Shown here one piece after another: positions 45,066-54,368 of a stretch of 64,000 bases of DNA. This stretch comes from Opitutaceae bacterium. Its GTDB lineage: Bacteria > Verrucomicrobiota > Verrucomicrobiia > Opitutales > Opitutaceae. Location: assembly GCA_028284385.1 (NCBI GenBank), contig JANQRT010000068.1, positions 62,001 through 126,000 of the forward strand, given 5' to 3'. The notes under the pieces were generated by a model. That model saw nothing but the letters and a program-made list of their open reading frames with translations, searched no databases and was not told the origin of the DNA. Every line of letters begins with the position of its first letter. Positions within the stretch are counted from its first letter, which is position 1. A program made the translations under genes and the position numbers.

Positions 45066-45126
45066 AATCCTCATAGCAGAAACGGCTTTATACCGCTCTA
45101 TCTGAGACTTAAACTCGAAACGCCGC

Positions 45127-46560
45127 CTAACGGTTTCCTTCTGTCATGCCTAGATCAACTGATTGACTGGGTGTGAAGGACAGTTTTTCGGAGGATTTCT
45201 TTGATTCCGGCGCGGCGATCCAGTCTTCTAACGCTTCTTTTTCGGCTTCATAAAGATCGACGAGCGCCTTTTCAGCGGCAGCGAGAGAGTTGACGATCGG
45301 ATCCACGGCGAGAGCTCTAAGGAGAAGAGAGCGGTCTTTTCTGATATAGGCTTCTACGGTTAATTCGTGCGTATCCAATACTTGGCGTTGCAGACCATTG
45401 AGTCCAACCGGCATTTCGGGAGCTGGGATGGGATTTGCGCCGTTCTTGTCGCAGACGCATTCGAGCTCGAGAAGGGCATCTTCGGCCATGTTCGGCACAG
45501 ATCCTTGATTGGGCACGTTGACGTAGAGATGTCTGCCGGAATCATTCCATATGGCCTGGATGAGATCGGTCGCGTGGTCCGACTTTTCCTTTTCGTGGAA
45601 TTCGGCGATAGGCAGTTTCCCTGATCCGTAATCGGCGGTTTCCTGCATGAATGTATCCGTTTGATCCTGACGGTATTCATGTTCGAAAAGCTTTAGGGGA
45701 GGGGTCTCTTCGATATCAACGAGCGGCCCATAGCCCTGCCAATAGGGCAGGTATTCCTTGGTGTGGGCGACGCAAACCGGGATGACGCCGTAAACATCAG
45801 CGAGTTGAGCGGCTATGCGCTTATTGAAGGCGGCTTTGGCGAGGTCGTCAGTCTCGCTCTGGCCCAAATGGCGCAAAGCCGCATGTACCCGAGGCATCAT
45901 GTCTTCTCCTTTGAAAGAACACTCGAGCATCCAGGTGAAGTGGTTCACTCCTGCGATTCGCATAGAAAAGTCCTCGACGTCTTTTCGATCGAGCCCGATG
46001 AGTTCCATGAAGCGGTAGTTGGCATTGGGCAGATGCAGACTGTCGCAAAGAGCTAGACTCTTGGTTTTGGTATGCTTGGAGAGGGCGATCCCGAATACGG
46101 AGCTGGGATTGATGTAATTGATGAGCCAAGCGTTTGGACAGATCTCTTCAACAGCCCTCGCGATTTCCATGACTTGAGGAAACTCCCGCAGAGCGCGAAA
46201 TACGCCTCCTGGTCCAATCGTATCCCCAGAACACATACGAATGCCGCTTTTTGCGCTGACATTCACATCGATTCCACGATAATGAGCGTTGCGATTGGAG
46301 AAGCTGAGAATAACAAAGTTCGCGTCGGGAATGGCTTTTCGGTAATCCGTGGTGGCTGAAACCGTATAGCTTGCCTGAGATCCTTCTTTCGCTTTCTCGG
46401 CGAGCCGTCTCATCGTTTCCAGCGTTTGCGGATCAGTGTCCACAAGGGCAAGATGACCATTGGCCAGACCTTCCAGGTGATTCATAGCCCAGATGAGTTT
46501 ACGGCCGAAAAAATAGGAGCCCGCTCCAATGATAACGATTTTTGGACCTTTTTCCTGCAT
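45127..46560 (-). CDS. GH4-family NAD/Mn-dependent glycosidase
   Basis: 477-residue cytoplasmic enzyme. GH4 hallmarks are visible: the NAD-binding loop IIGAGSYFFG (residues 10-19), NYINPSSV (148-155), and metal ligands Cys172 (LCDSLH) and His207 (AGVNHFTW). GH4 enzymes act by redox-assisted elimination on alpha- or beta-glycosides, including glucosides, galactosides and galacturonides. Galacturonide fits the GH28-rich context but is inference. It is divergent from an AraC-type regulator that probably controls it; TGATGCAA occurs twice in the 103-bp gap. Confidence 0.92.
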   Translation of the reverse strand: MQEKGPKIVIIGAGSYFFGRKLIWAMNHLEGLANGHLALVDTDPQTLETMRRLAEKAKEGSQASYTVSATTDYRKAIPDANFVILSFSNRNAHYRGIDVNVSAKSGIRMCSGDTIGPGGVFRALREFPQVMEIARAVEEICPNAWLINYINPSSVFGIALSKHTKTKSLALCDSLHLPNANYRFMELIGLDRKDVEDFSMRIAGVNHFTWMLECSFKGEDMMPRVHAALRHLGQSETDDLAKAAFNKRIAAQLADVYGVIPVCVAHTKEYLPYWQGYGPLVDIEETPPLKLFEHEYRQDQTDTFMQETADYGSGKLPIAEFHEKEKSDHATDLIQAIWNDSGRHLYVNVPNQGSVPNMAEDALLELECVCDKNGANPIPAPEMPVGLNGLQRQVLDTHELTVEAYIRKDRSLLLRALAVDPIVNSLAAAEKALVDLYEAEKEALEDWIAAPESKKSSEKLSFTPSQSVDLGMTEGNR

Positions 46561-46586
46561 AGTGATTTTAATTAGATTGAGAAATA

Positions 46587-46653
46587 TGATGCAATTTTAA
46601 TTTCTGAATCCTATAAATAGATAAGAATGGATCTAGAGATAAAATTGATGCAA
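46587..46653. promoter_or_regulatory. Direct TGATGCAA repeats between GH4 and araC-type gene
   Basis: TGATGCAA at 46587-46594 and again at 46646-46653, same orientation, 59 bp apart in a 103-bp AT-rich divergent gap. AraC proteins often bind direct repeats, so these are candidate half-sites, although the match is short. Confidence 0.3.
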
Positions 46654-46663
46654 AGTATGAGAT

Positions 46664-47497
46664 ATGTTGCGCAAAACGATCTATGAACCTAGATTTCGGC
46701 CCAGTGCCCAGGCCATTATCCGAGCCCCGCTTCGTCTGCGTTCAGTGGGAAGGCGGGTGGCTGGAGAAGGTTGGTCGGAATCGATGCCCGCTCGCGGATT
46801 CGTTCAGTTGTGGTGGGTCGTCGAAGGCCGATTCGAGGTGGAGGTTTGCGGGTGCAGAGAGCTTGTTAGGGAAGGCGACATTTGGATTTTACGAGCGAGC
46901 GATCCGCATCGCCATTCCTTGAGGAGTGAATCGGGAGAGACGCGCTGGATTACCTTGGATGGCGAGCAAGCGGGGCGGACCATGGAGAGTTTTGGTCTTG
47001 GGGTGGGCATTAAAAGAGGCTTGGGAGTTTGTCCGGTCGGCCTTTTTGCTGAAATGGGATCCATGGTCGAGCGTCCCGATTTGCAGGCGGAGATGAAGTG
47101 CAGCGAACTGGCTTATCAGCTCTTGTTGAGCGTTTCGAGCAGTTACCGAAAAGAGAACACAGGCGAGGATAAGATAGAACGCTCGAAGCGGATGATGGAA
47201 CGATCCTTCGCCAATCCGGAATTCGGCATCGTCGGCCTGGCCGATTCGTTGGGGATGCATCGAGCCACCCTTTACCGTCGGTTCTCAGCTCGCTATGGGG
47301 ATACGCCAATTGGCTATCTGTCGCGCTTGAGGTTATTGGAGGGTTTAAGACTGCTCAGAGAAACCGGCCTGGCTGTAAGCGAAATCTCATTACGCTGCGG
47401 ATATCGAGATTCCAACTACTTCGCCAAATGCATTAGGGACGCGACAGGATTTTCGCCGACAGGCTTAAGAAGCGAGACGCGTCCAGGCCTGGATTAA
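46664..47497 (+). CDS. AraC-family regulator divergent to GH4
   Basis: 277 residues. The N-terminal cupin-like sensor (about 35-105: GFVQLWWVVEGRFEVEVCGCRELV) is followed by a double helix-turn-helix domain (about 165-270) with FGIVGLADSLGMHRATLYRRF and AVSEISLRCGYRDSNYFAKCIRD. It probably activates the divergent GH4 gene when a sugar ligand binds. A decayed copy of its last 60 codons lies 3 kb downstream at 50378-50540. It ends 5 bp from the convergent GHL6-like gene. Confidence 0.92.
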   Translation: MLRKTIYEPRFRPSAQAIIRAPLRLRSVGRRVAGEGWSESMPARGFVQLWWVVEGRFEVEVCGCRELVREGDIWILRASDPHRHSLRSESGETRWITLDGEQAGRTMESFGLGVGIKRGLGVCPVGLFAEMGSMVERPDLQAEMKCSELAYQLLLSVSSSYRKENTGEDKIERSKRMMERSFANPEFGIVGLADSLGMHRATLYRRFSARYGDTPIGYLSRLRLLEGLRLLRETGLAVSEISLRCGYRDSNYFAKCIRDATGFSPTGLRSETRPGLD

Positions 47498-47501
47498 TAG
47501 A

Positions 47502-49472
47502 CTAAGTAATTTCGACCAGTTGGCTGAGCTCTAGTTTGGGGAGGGTGAAGCGGGTGAGTTCGCCATTCTGCTTAAAGGGGATACTCTCTCCCTGAGGCAC
47601 GAGACGGATACTCTTTGGCCTCTTTTCGAGACGTAGAGCTATGGATACGTCGTGTATGGGCACTATGTCTTCGATAACGCCGATTGAGCCGCGTTGGATC
47701 GGCGTGGCGTAGAGGAGATGGAGAATGTGGCGGTTTGGTTTGGCTTGCTGTCGCAGAGCAACGCGGCCAGCCGAGGGAAGATCCACTTCTATTTTTGGGG
47801 TAGGTAAGAGTTTTTTCAACACGCCTATTACGAGTTCTCGATAGAGGCGAGTACCCCATTTATGATAAGATTGGAAAATGCGTTGGCTAATGTATCCGGC
47901 TTTCCTGGTCACAACCACAGAAGGGCTGCCGCTTGGCTTTTCGTAGGGCGCGTCGCGATGTCCGCTGTAGCGCGCGGCAGCGCGATTGAAGTAGGGCTGC
48001 CAGGTTTTCGCTAGTTCCTTTCCGCTTTTACGAGAAACCACAGCACCGCTGTGATAAACGAGGAATGGGTCGCTTATGCCTGAGGCTAGTAGTCCTGTAT
48101 CAGTAGATTGGATATATTCGATATTCCAGGGGCTTTCGCCTTTGTAGGTGACGCCGAGGTTGACGAGGAATTTTCTCTTTTCCGAATCGAGACCCGAAAA
48201 ACCGCTGGCCAGTAGCTTGCCACCTTTTTCTTGAAAGGACTTGAGAGCCTGGGAAAGCTTTAAGTCGAGAAGCAGTTCGTCGGGAAGGAGCAGGACTTTG
48301 AAGGCGCTCCAGTCCATGTCGGGATCGACTACTGCGAATGGCACCTGGGCTTCGAGCAACATCTTGCAGGCTCCTATCTCGGCATCGGTCAAACGATTTT
48401 CAGTAATCAAGACCGCGACTTCCGCAGCGTTTCTCGAGTTCTTTAGCCACTCTTGGCGTTCTTCCAATTCCTTGAAGCTTTCGCCGATGAGACGGAAACT
48501 GTCTAAATCTATCTCCCCTGTTGGATGTAGATGGTGTCCGATGCAGGTGAGGCAGCCGTAGCTTGCGATTTGCGCGGATTCCCAACGGAGCGCATTCGGA
48601 TGCTTGAAGCCGCCGAATTCGCCCCACGAGGTGTGGAATTTGCCGGTCATGCCGACCACTTCGGAGTCCTTCAGTTGGTCGAAATAAGCGGCGTTGCAAG
48701 GGAAGTGGTCGTAACCCCAGAATCCCGTTGGCAATGACTCGATTTCGCAATGAGAACGGAAAGAGTCAGCTTCGTGCTCGCGGCGCATCTGGTGATCGTT
48801 GTGGAAGAGCGTGGCCTTCCTATCAATCTTCCAGACGAGCTTGGCGACTTTTTCTCTGTAGTCCTTTTTGGATACATCGGCGAGCGTTTTCATATCTTCG
48901 TCTGAATCGGTATCGAGTCCCAGGCCAGTGGCTTTCTCTTTGCAGTAGTCGCAGTAGCAAACGTGAGCGAAGGTGATGTCCATAAACATTCCTGAAGGCT
49001 TGAGCAGGGTCATGATCTCTTCGGTCGAAGGGAGGACATACTCTTCGATGTAAGGGGAATTCAAGCACAGGGTGTTCCACGCGTACATGGGAAGTTCGCT
49101 GTGCGGGTGGGGGAGAGCGCCACAGCTGGAGCCGTCTTTTTCGCGTACGGTCCATTCGGGATGCATACGAGCAACGCGAGCGTTCCATCGCACGGTGTTG
49201 TAGACGACGGGACGAACGCCTGCTTTATGGCAAGCGGCCATTTGGCGTTCGAGCAGGTTGGTTTGGAGATGGGGGTGCTTGTAGCCTAGCTTCGAATCGT
49301 AGTAGGCCCAGCCATGGTGGCAGATGCCGAATAGATTGATGGCGGCGATGTGACCGACCTTCAGCGCTTCGACGAATTTGTCCTCATCGAACTGGGAGCC
49401 GATGCCAATTATATGTTCAGAGGTATGGAAGTCGAGGTGGACTTGGCGGTCGATGAGGGAGGTTTTTCTCAT
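47502..49472 (-). CDS. GHL6-like putative glycoside hydrolase with beta-galactosidase-trimerisation-type domain
   Basis: 656 residues, no signal peptide. The first half is a TIM-barrel-like domain with the characteristic start RQVHLDFHTSEHIIGIGSQF and FGICHHGWAYYDSKLGYKHPHL, as in hypothetical glycosyl hydrolase 6 proteins. A cluster HVCYCDYC near residue 170 could bind metal or be structural. The later part (about 350-480: NAAEVAVLITENRL, FQEKGGKLLASGFSG) is amidotransferase-like, as in GH42 trimerisation domains. Substrate unknown. The gene starts divergent to a second AraC regulator. Confidence 0.82.
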   Translation of the reverse strand: MRKTSLIDRQVHLDFHTSEHIIGIGSQFDEDKFVEALKVGHIAAINLFGICHHGWAYYDSKLGYKHPHLQTNLLERQMAACHKAGVRPVVYNTVRWNARVARMHPEWTVREKDGSSCGALPHPHSELPMYAWNTLCLNSPYIEEYVLPSTEEIMTLLKPSGMFMDITFAHVCYCDYCKEKATGLGLDTDSDEDMKTLADVSKKDYREKVAKLVWKIDRKATLFHNDHQMRREHEADSFRSHCEIESLPTGFWGYDHFPCNAAYFDQLKDSEVVGMTGKFHTSWGEFGGFKHPNALRWESAQIASYGCLTCIGHHLHPTGEIDLDSFRLIGESFKELEERQEWLKNSRNAAEVAVLITENRLTDAEIGACKMLLEAQVPFAVVDPDMDWSAFKVLLLPDELLLDLKLSQALKSFQEKGGKLLASGFSGLDSEKRKFLVNLGVTYKGESPWNIEYIQSTDTGLLASGISDPFLVYHSGAVVSRKSGKELAKTWQPYFNRAAARYSGHRDAPYEKPSGSPSVVVTRKAGYISQRIFQSYHKWGTRLYRELVIGVLKKLLPTPKIEVDLPSAGRVALRQQAKPNRHILHLLYATPIQRGSIGVIEDIVPIHDVSIALRLEKRPKSIRLVPQGESIPFKQNGELTRFTLPKLELSQLVEIT

Positions 49473-49543
49473 GTTTTAATGTTGAGAATCTACTGCCTGT
49501 ATTGACAAGCGTCGAAGTCGGGCAAAATGTGAACAAAACGAAC

Positions 49544-50374
49544 ATGGATTATCTGCTTTCTCATGATGGTTTTACGGAGGGTCCTCGAGTTACGCTTTTG
49601 GAGATTGGGGCTCGTCGGAATTTTCGGTGGATGCAGCGAAGCATTAAGAGCTTCCACTGGAAGTATTACTGGAACCCGAATGGTCGGGGAGCAGTGCGGG
49701 TGGGAGAGCAGCGTTTCAGCCTAAGACAGGATAAGGCTTTGCTAATTTCGCCTGGGACCCAATTCGAGCCCGATTCGCCGGAGCCGATGGATCACTTTTT
49801 TTTGCATTTCTCGTATTCGGGGCCATCGACCCGCATTTTCAGAATGGGCGTTTACGAAGTTGACGCGGATTCCGAGAAAGCGGCGAAGGTGTACGATACG
49901 GTCATGCTTGGCGAGGCGATCGCGTTTGAGGCGCAGCTAACCTGTCTTTCGATTCTGTTTGGAGCTTTGGCGGAATTGCCTCGAGGAGCGGTTGAGCGCG
50001 AAGTGTCTGACAATCGTATTGCAGAATGGATACAGCGGATTGATCTGGAGCCGGAGAATGCTCCAAGCAATGAGGTCTATGCGGCGAGCGTAGGCCTGCA
50101 TTCGCAAAGCGCGATTCGACTCTTTCGGCAGCAGACAGGAATGACGCCCCGACAATACGTTTTACAGCGACGCTTGGAGAAGGCATGCTTGCTACTGGCT
50201 CAGCGTAGCTTGTCGCAAGATCAAGTGGCGAATCAGAGTGGGTTTGGGGAGCGTCGATACCTTTGGCGCATGTTTATGAAGCATCTCGGAGTTTCGCCTG
50301 TAGAGTACCGCAAGAATTTGAGAAATCTGGAAATGCTTAATTTGCAGACGCTGCTGCGGACTGAGACGGAATAG
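49544..50374 (+). CDS. AraC-family regulator divergent to the GHL6-like gene
   Basis: 276 residues from ATG 49544; TTG 49502 and GTG 49529 are in-frame alternatives. The N-terminal half is a cupin-like sensor (RFSLRQDKALLISPGTQFEPD). The C-terminal double helix-turn-helix contains GLHSQSAIRLFRQQTGMTPRQYVLQRRLEKA and DQVANQSGFGERRYLWRMF. Its position 72 bp from the divergent GHL6-like gene suggests it regulates that enzyme. The stop codon is followed within a few bases by the remnant of another araC gene. Confidence 0.88.
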   Translation: MDYLLSHDGFTEGPRVTLLEIGARRNFRWMQRSIKSFHWKYYWNPNGRGAVRVGEQRFSLRQDKALLISPGTQFEPDSPEPMDHFFLHFSYSGPSTRIFRMGVYEVDADSEKAAKVYDTVMLGEAIAFEAQLTCLSILFGALAELPRGAVEREVSDNRIAEWIQRIDLEPENAPSNEVYAASVGLHSQSAIRLFRQQTGMTPRQYVLQRRLEKACLLLAQRSLSQDQVANQSGFGERRYLWRMFMKHLGVSPVEYRKNLRNLEMLNLQTLLRTETE

Positions 50375-50377
50375 TTG

Positions 50378-50540
50378 GATACTTATCGCGTTTAAGGCTA
50401 CTCAGAGAAACGAGCTTATTTGTAATCGAAATTTACCTACGATGCGGAAATCGGGATTCCAACTACTTCGCCAAATGCATCAGGGACGCGACTGGTTTTC
50501 ACTGACGGCTTTAAGAAGGGAGACGCGTCGCAGCCTTTGA
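50378..50540 (+). pseudogene. Degenerate 3' fragment of an araC-type gene
   Basis: In frame from 50378 the sequence reads GYLSRLRLLRETSLFVIEIY then LRCGNRDSNYFAKCIRDATG. This matches the last helix-turn-helix of the regulator at 46664-47497 (GYLSRLRLLEGLRLLRETGL, ISLRCGYRDSNYFAKCIRDA). Relative to that gene, six codons are missing between the repeated LRLL words. One base is lost after the ATGF-coding stretch, causing a frame shift. The sequence remains alignable to TGA at 50538. The 5' three-quarters of the gene are absent. Such a copy implies a past duplication or recombination at this regulator locus. Confidence 0.82.
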
Positions 50541-50547
50541 AACAGCA

Positions 50548-51627
50548 TTACCTGTCTGGCTTCTGGCTGCAAAGCTGCACGAAAGCCTCGGTCATTCTGA
50601 CGATTTGCTTTTCGTCTACTCTCATGTATCGATGTTGGCCCTTTTCGTCTGGGATGAATTGCGAAAATCCATCGTCCTCAATTTTCACTGTTCCCGGTTG
50701 CGATAGGAAAAAGTAGCCGCGATCCGGCCATACGGCGGCTAGAACGCTAGTCAAGTCCCAGCAGGGGCGATCATGTGGCGGTGGAATGTACAGGTAGTAG
50801 GCATCCTTTATTGGGTGATGAGGCAGATAGTTATAGTCGTTCTCAATACTTTCTGACGGATAGAGTAAGGCCATGCCGACCTCGAACCCGCTCCATATTA
50901 CCGGCGTAGGCCAGTTGGAAGCCACGTTCTGGGCCGATGGAATATCGTGCTTCACATTGAATTCCAAGTGACGTCTTTCGTATTCGAATGTCCCTGCCAT
51001 GATGGAGAGTCGTTTCACCTTTTGGGCCACTAGCTTGAGACCGCTTAGCGGAGAATAGTCATCCGCTTTAGAGTCGAGCAATCGACTCAAGTTCGTGGAG
51101 AAGCCCACTTGAACGATCGCCACGGATTGGTCTTCACTCTCGGCAAGCGTTTTACGGAGAAGTGGTACCGCCTTTTCGCTACTACTCAGATTGCGCGGGT
51201 AGCGATAGGCTTCTGACGAGTCCGTGACGCGAGCCAATTCAAGGAAACGATCAGCTTTGAAGAAGATCCCCTGCTCGGCTATTCCAATTGGAATATCGGG
51301 TCTTCCATAAAAGTGGTTGATTAGACTTACTACCGGCGCAGCTAGCGGATGATCTTTGGTAATGGTTACCGCTTTCAGTTTGCAGTGTCCTTGCGATTGA
51401 AGAGCGTGAATAAGGGCCAGGGCTAGCGCGTCGTCCACATCGTTTCCCATATCCGTATCGAAGATTATGGGTACGGGAATAGGCGTCGCCGCCTCAGCCG
51501 GAAGACGTTTCATTGTGATGGAACTACGTTCTTCTGGAGTCAGGGCGGATAGCTGGGCATATAAACTGGCGCTGCACAGAGAAAGCGCCAGACCTATGGC
51601 TGGAAATCCAAATTCGAGAAGACGCAT
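50548..51627 (-). CDS. Secreted inosine/uridine-preferring nucleoside-hydrolase-like protein
   Basis: 359 residues with a signal peptide (FGFPAIGLALSLCSASLYAQ). The calcium-binding motif IIFDTDMGNDVDDALALALI (about 54-73) is typical of nucleoside hydrolases. It may cleave an N- or O-riboside in the periplasm, though many glycan loci of this phylum encode such proteins with unknown substrate. It is the last gene of the long leftward operon, 79 bp after a sulfatase. A one-mismatch copy of the LacI-type site (GTTACGGAATC, 51640-51650) lies just upstream. Confidence 0.87.
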   Translation of the reverse strand: MRLLEFGFPAIGLALSLCSASLYAQLSALTPEERSSITMKRLPAEAATPIPVPIIFDTDMGNDVDDALALALIHALQSQGHCKLKAVTITKDHPLAAPVVSLINHFYGRPDIPIGIAEQGIFFKADRFLELARVTDSSEAYRYPRNLSSSEKAVPLLRKTLAESEDQSVAIVQVGFSTNLSRLLDSKADDYSPLSGLKLVAQKVKRLSIMAGTFEYERRHLEFNVKHDIPSAQNVASNWPTPVIWSGFEVGMALLYPSESIENDYNYLPHHPIKDAYYLYIPPPHDRPCWDLTSVLAAVWPDRGYFFLSQPGTVKIEDDGFSQFIPDEKGQHRYMRVDEKQIVRMTEAFVQLCSQKPDR

Positions 51628-51639
51628 ATCGAAATAATG

Positions 51640-51650
51640 GTTACGGAATC
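51640..51650. promoter_or_regulatory. Operator-like element, one mismatch to GNTACNGTANC
   Basis: GTTACGGAATC lies 13 bp upstream of the nucleoside-hydrolase-like start. It is close to the exact site at 37670 (GTTACGGTATC) but lies outside the main LacI-associated cluster. Confidence 0.25.
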
Positions 51651-51706
51651 GGTCTTTTCTATGAATCCTGATCAGGGATTGGCTTGGCGGAAAGAAACGA
51701 AAATCG

Positions 51707-53245
51707 TTAAGCGGGAGCTATCCTTGGCATGGGGAGTGGTTCCTTGCCCATTTCGGCGTGGAGTAGCTTTAGGGTCAGGTCCGCCTTGATATCCTTATGT
51801 TCTGGGCTATTCCAGAGGTTGTCGATTTCATTGGGATCCTTCTCCAAGTCGAAGAGCTCACCGTATTGACGTTGGTAATACGTCGTTATTTTATATCGCT
51901 TATCGACATAGGTTTTGACGTGAATGGTCGTTGGCTGATGCCTGTTTTCGACTATCGCGTGATCGCGCTCTGGCAACGCCGTCCCTGTCCAAGCGTCGCT
52001 CTGATCGATGCCGGTCATGGCATTCGGGATCTGCACGCCAGCAGCTCCCAGAAAGGTGGGAGCTAGATCCACTAGGGACTGGATTTCTGGCGAGGTGGAA
52101 GCGGCTTTGATTTTGCCCGGCCAACTGGCGATGAAGGGGACCTTGACCAGATCTTCGTAGTGAAATGGTCCTTTCGCATTTAGTCCATGATGACCGAAAA
52201 AGTGACCGTGGTCTGAAGTGAAGACGATAAGCGTGTTATCGGCTATTCCCAGCTCTTCGACTTTATCCAAAATCTTGCCGATATACTTATCCATGCAGCT
52301 GATCATACCGTAGTAGACGGCGATTTCCTTCGACAGCGATTCGCGATCCTGCAAGTGCGAGCAGCAACCGTGCATAGCGTTTCCGCCTGGTTCATCCCAG
52401 TTGGAGAAATCCGGATTTTTCTCTTGGGTTTTTCGGAAGTGTTCAGGATTCCGGTCGTGCTCGCCTGGCGTCATTTGCGGAACGGTAACCGCTTCCGGAT
52501 CGTACATGGAGTCCCAAGGCTCAGGAATCAGATAGGGCGGATGCGGATCGAAAAAGCTGGCCCAGAGGAAGAACGGTTCTTCGTTTCTAGCGTAATCGTC
52601 CATAAGCGAATTAGAGCGTTCCGCGATCCAGGCGTTGTAGTGAAATTCTTCTGGCAAGCTCCATTTGAGATACTGGGGCTCGGTATCGTAATTGGTAAAC
52701 GAATACTCGTTCCAGCGATTCTGGAAATGTCTTGGCCAATCCTCGAGTCCCTTCTCTTCCATCCAAATGGCGTAGTGTTGCCCGACGTGGCACTCGTCAG
52801 TGTGGTTGCGAGCGAGTTCAACGTGGTCGAAACCGTAAAACGGCTGATCGTAATCTTTCCAGTAATCCAGGTCACGAAGAACTGGATATGATTCAACTGA
52901 AGGGTATTCTTCCGTTGAGCGAAGCGGCTGAAAATGAGCCTTGCCGACCAGTGCCGTTCGATAGCCCGTATCCGACAGAGTATCGCCTACTGTGATCCGA
53001 TCTTCCGATAGCTTGGTCCCCAGTGAGTAAGCGCCATGCTGGCTTGGATACATGCCTGTGATGATCGACGCTCTTGTTGGGGTGCAGGTAGGGTTTGGGC
53101 AATAGGCTCGTTCGAAGAGGCAACCTTGCCTTGCCAAGCGGTCGAGATTCGGAGTTTTGATCTCGGGATTTCTCAAGCCAATCGTATTCCAGTGCTGCTG
53201 ATCGCTCGTGATAAGAAGTATGTTCGGTCTTTTTCCGTTAGTCAT
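51707..53245 (-). CDS. S1-family sulfatase, CTPTR variant, no signal peptide
   Basis: 512 residues starting MTNGKRPNILLITSDQQHWN, without export signal. The formylglycine site is CTPTR (Cys54), which still fits the C-x-P-x-R core although the usual Ser is Thr. The second motif FTSDHGHFFGHHGLNAKGPF is complete. It follows oppC-type permease by 10 bp in the same operon, implying that the compound imported by this ABC system is sulfated or made from a sulfated glycan (inference). Confidence 0.93.
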   Translation of the reverse strand: MTNGKRPNILLITSDQQHWNTIGLRNPEIKTPNLDRLARQGCLFERAYCPNPTCTPTRASIITGMYPSQHGAYSLGTKLSEDRITVGDTLSDTGYRTALVGKAHFQPLRSTEEYPSVESYPVLRDLDYWKDYDQPFYGFDHVELARNHTDECHVGQHYAIWMEEKGLEDWPRHFQNRWNEYSFTNYDTEPQYLKWSLPEEFHYNAWIAERSNSLMDDYARNEEPFFLWASFFDPHPPYLIPEPWDSMYDPEAVTVPQMTPGEHDRNPEHFRKTQEKNPDFSNWDEPGGNAMHGCCSHLQDRESLSKEIAVYYGMISCMDKYIGKILDKVEELGIADNTLIVFTSDHGHFFGHHGLNAKGPFHYEDLVKVPFIASWPGKIKAASTSPEIQSLVDLAPTFLGAAGVQIPNAMTGIDQSDAWTGTALPERDHAIVENRHQPTTIHVKTYVDKRYKITTYYQRQYGELFDLEKDPNEIDNLWNSPEHKDIKADLTLKLLHAEMGKEPLPMPRIAPA

Positions 53246-53255
53246 ATAATTTCAG

Positions 53256-54368
53256 TTAACTGGCATGCGGATCTGCCGCATCCCTTAGGCCATCGCCGAG
53301 GAAATTAAAGGCGAGAACTGTGATTGTTATCATGATGACCGGCATCAGAAGCCAAGGATAATTGGCAACGATCTGCATGTTGATGCAGTCTTGTAGCATC
53401 ACTCCCCAACTGACCACGGGCGGTCTTAGGCCAAGTCCGAGGAAGCTCAACGCCGTTTCGCCAATGATCATATACGGGACGCTCAAGGTTAGGGCCACGA
53501 TGATATGGCTGGTGAAGCCAGGGATGAGATGTCGGAATAGCACTCGTTCGTGCGATGCTCCCAGAAGCCGTGCAGCTACGGCGTAATCCTCCTCCCGAAG
53601 CGACAGAATCTTGCCACGAACCACGCGAGCGAGATTGGTCCAGGTAAGTAGACTTAGCATAATCGTTATGCCAAAATAGGTTTGCAACGGGCCCCAGCTT
53701 ATCGGGATCACAGCGGCCATGGCCAGCCAGAGCGGAATGTGGGGAAAGGAGTTCAGAATCTCGATAAGCCGCTGAACCACGACGTCCGTCTTGCCTCCAA
53801 AATAGCCGGAGGCTCCTCCTATAGAAATCCCGAAAAGGAAGTTGAAGGCGATGGCGATTAGGCCGATCGATAGACTAATTTGACTACCAAGTAGTATTCT
53901 GCTGAATACGTCGTGGCCAAACCGATCCGCTCCCAGCAAATAGAATCTGGCATAGGAGAGTGGAATGCCTCTTTCTTTCGCTTCTTCGGTATCGGCCGTA
54001 ATCAGGCGTCGTTCCAGTGGAATAAGACCCAGAAGCTTGTACGGTTCGCCTTTGACGAAGAAGCCTAGTGGAACAGCAATATCGGTTTTCGTTTCGTAGT
54101 AGCGTTTCAGCGTGATAGGGTGGGTCTTTTGGGCCATCGCTTTTACATGCAAGCCATCCTTGAAATTGAAGCGAGGCAGCATAGGCGGGCAATTGCTGTA
54201 TTCAACATCTCGCCACGTTTGCGAATTCGGAGCCACGAAGGGCGCGAATAGGGCGATGGTATACATCGCGACGAGAAACAGCAGCGAGGCAACGGCGATC
54301 TTATGTCGCATAAAGCGGATCTTAGTGAGCTGCCATTGCGAGAGAGAGCCTAGATCTTTTTCGCTCAT
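53256..54368 (-). CDS. Peptide/oligosaccharide ABC permease, OppC/DppC type
   Basis: 370-residue inner-membrane permease. The N-terminal helix (about residues 24-46) is followed by a long periplasmic loop. Five further helices and the type-5 EAA loop (DYAVAARLLGASHERVLFRHLIP) follow. The extra periplasmic insertion makes it longer than typical OppC (about 300). It overlaps the fused binding-protein/OppB gene by 4 bp, so the pair forms one transporter. No OppD/OppF ATPase lies in the operon. Confidence 0.92.
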   Translation of the reverse strand: MSEKDLGSLSQWQLTKIRFMRHKIAVASLLFLVAMYTIALFAPFVAPNSQTWRDVEYSNCPPMLPRFNFKDGLHVKAMAQKTHPITLKRYYETKTDIAVPLGFFVKGEPYKLLGLIPLERRLITADTEEAKERGIPLSYARFYLLGADRFGHDVFSRILLGSQISLSIGLIAIAFNFLFGISIGGASGYFGGKTDVVVQRLIEILNSFPHIPLWLAMAAVIPISWGPLQTYFGITIMLSLLTWTNLARVVRGKILSLREEDYAVAARLLGASHERVLFRHLIPGFTSHIIVALTLSVPYMIIGETALSFLGLGLRPPVVSWGVMLQDCINMQIVANYPWLLMPVIMITITVLAFNFLGDGLRDAADPHAS

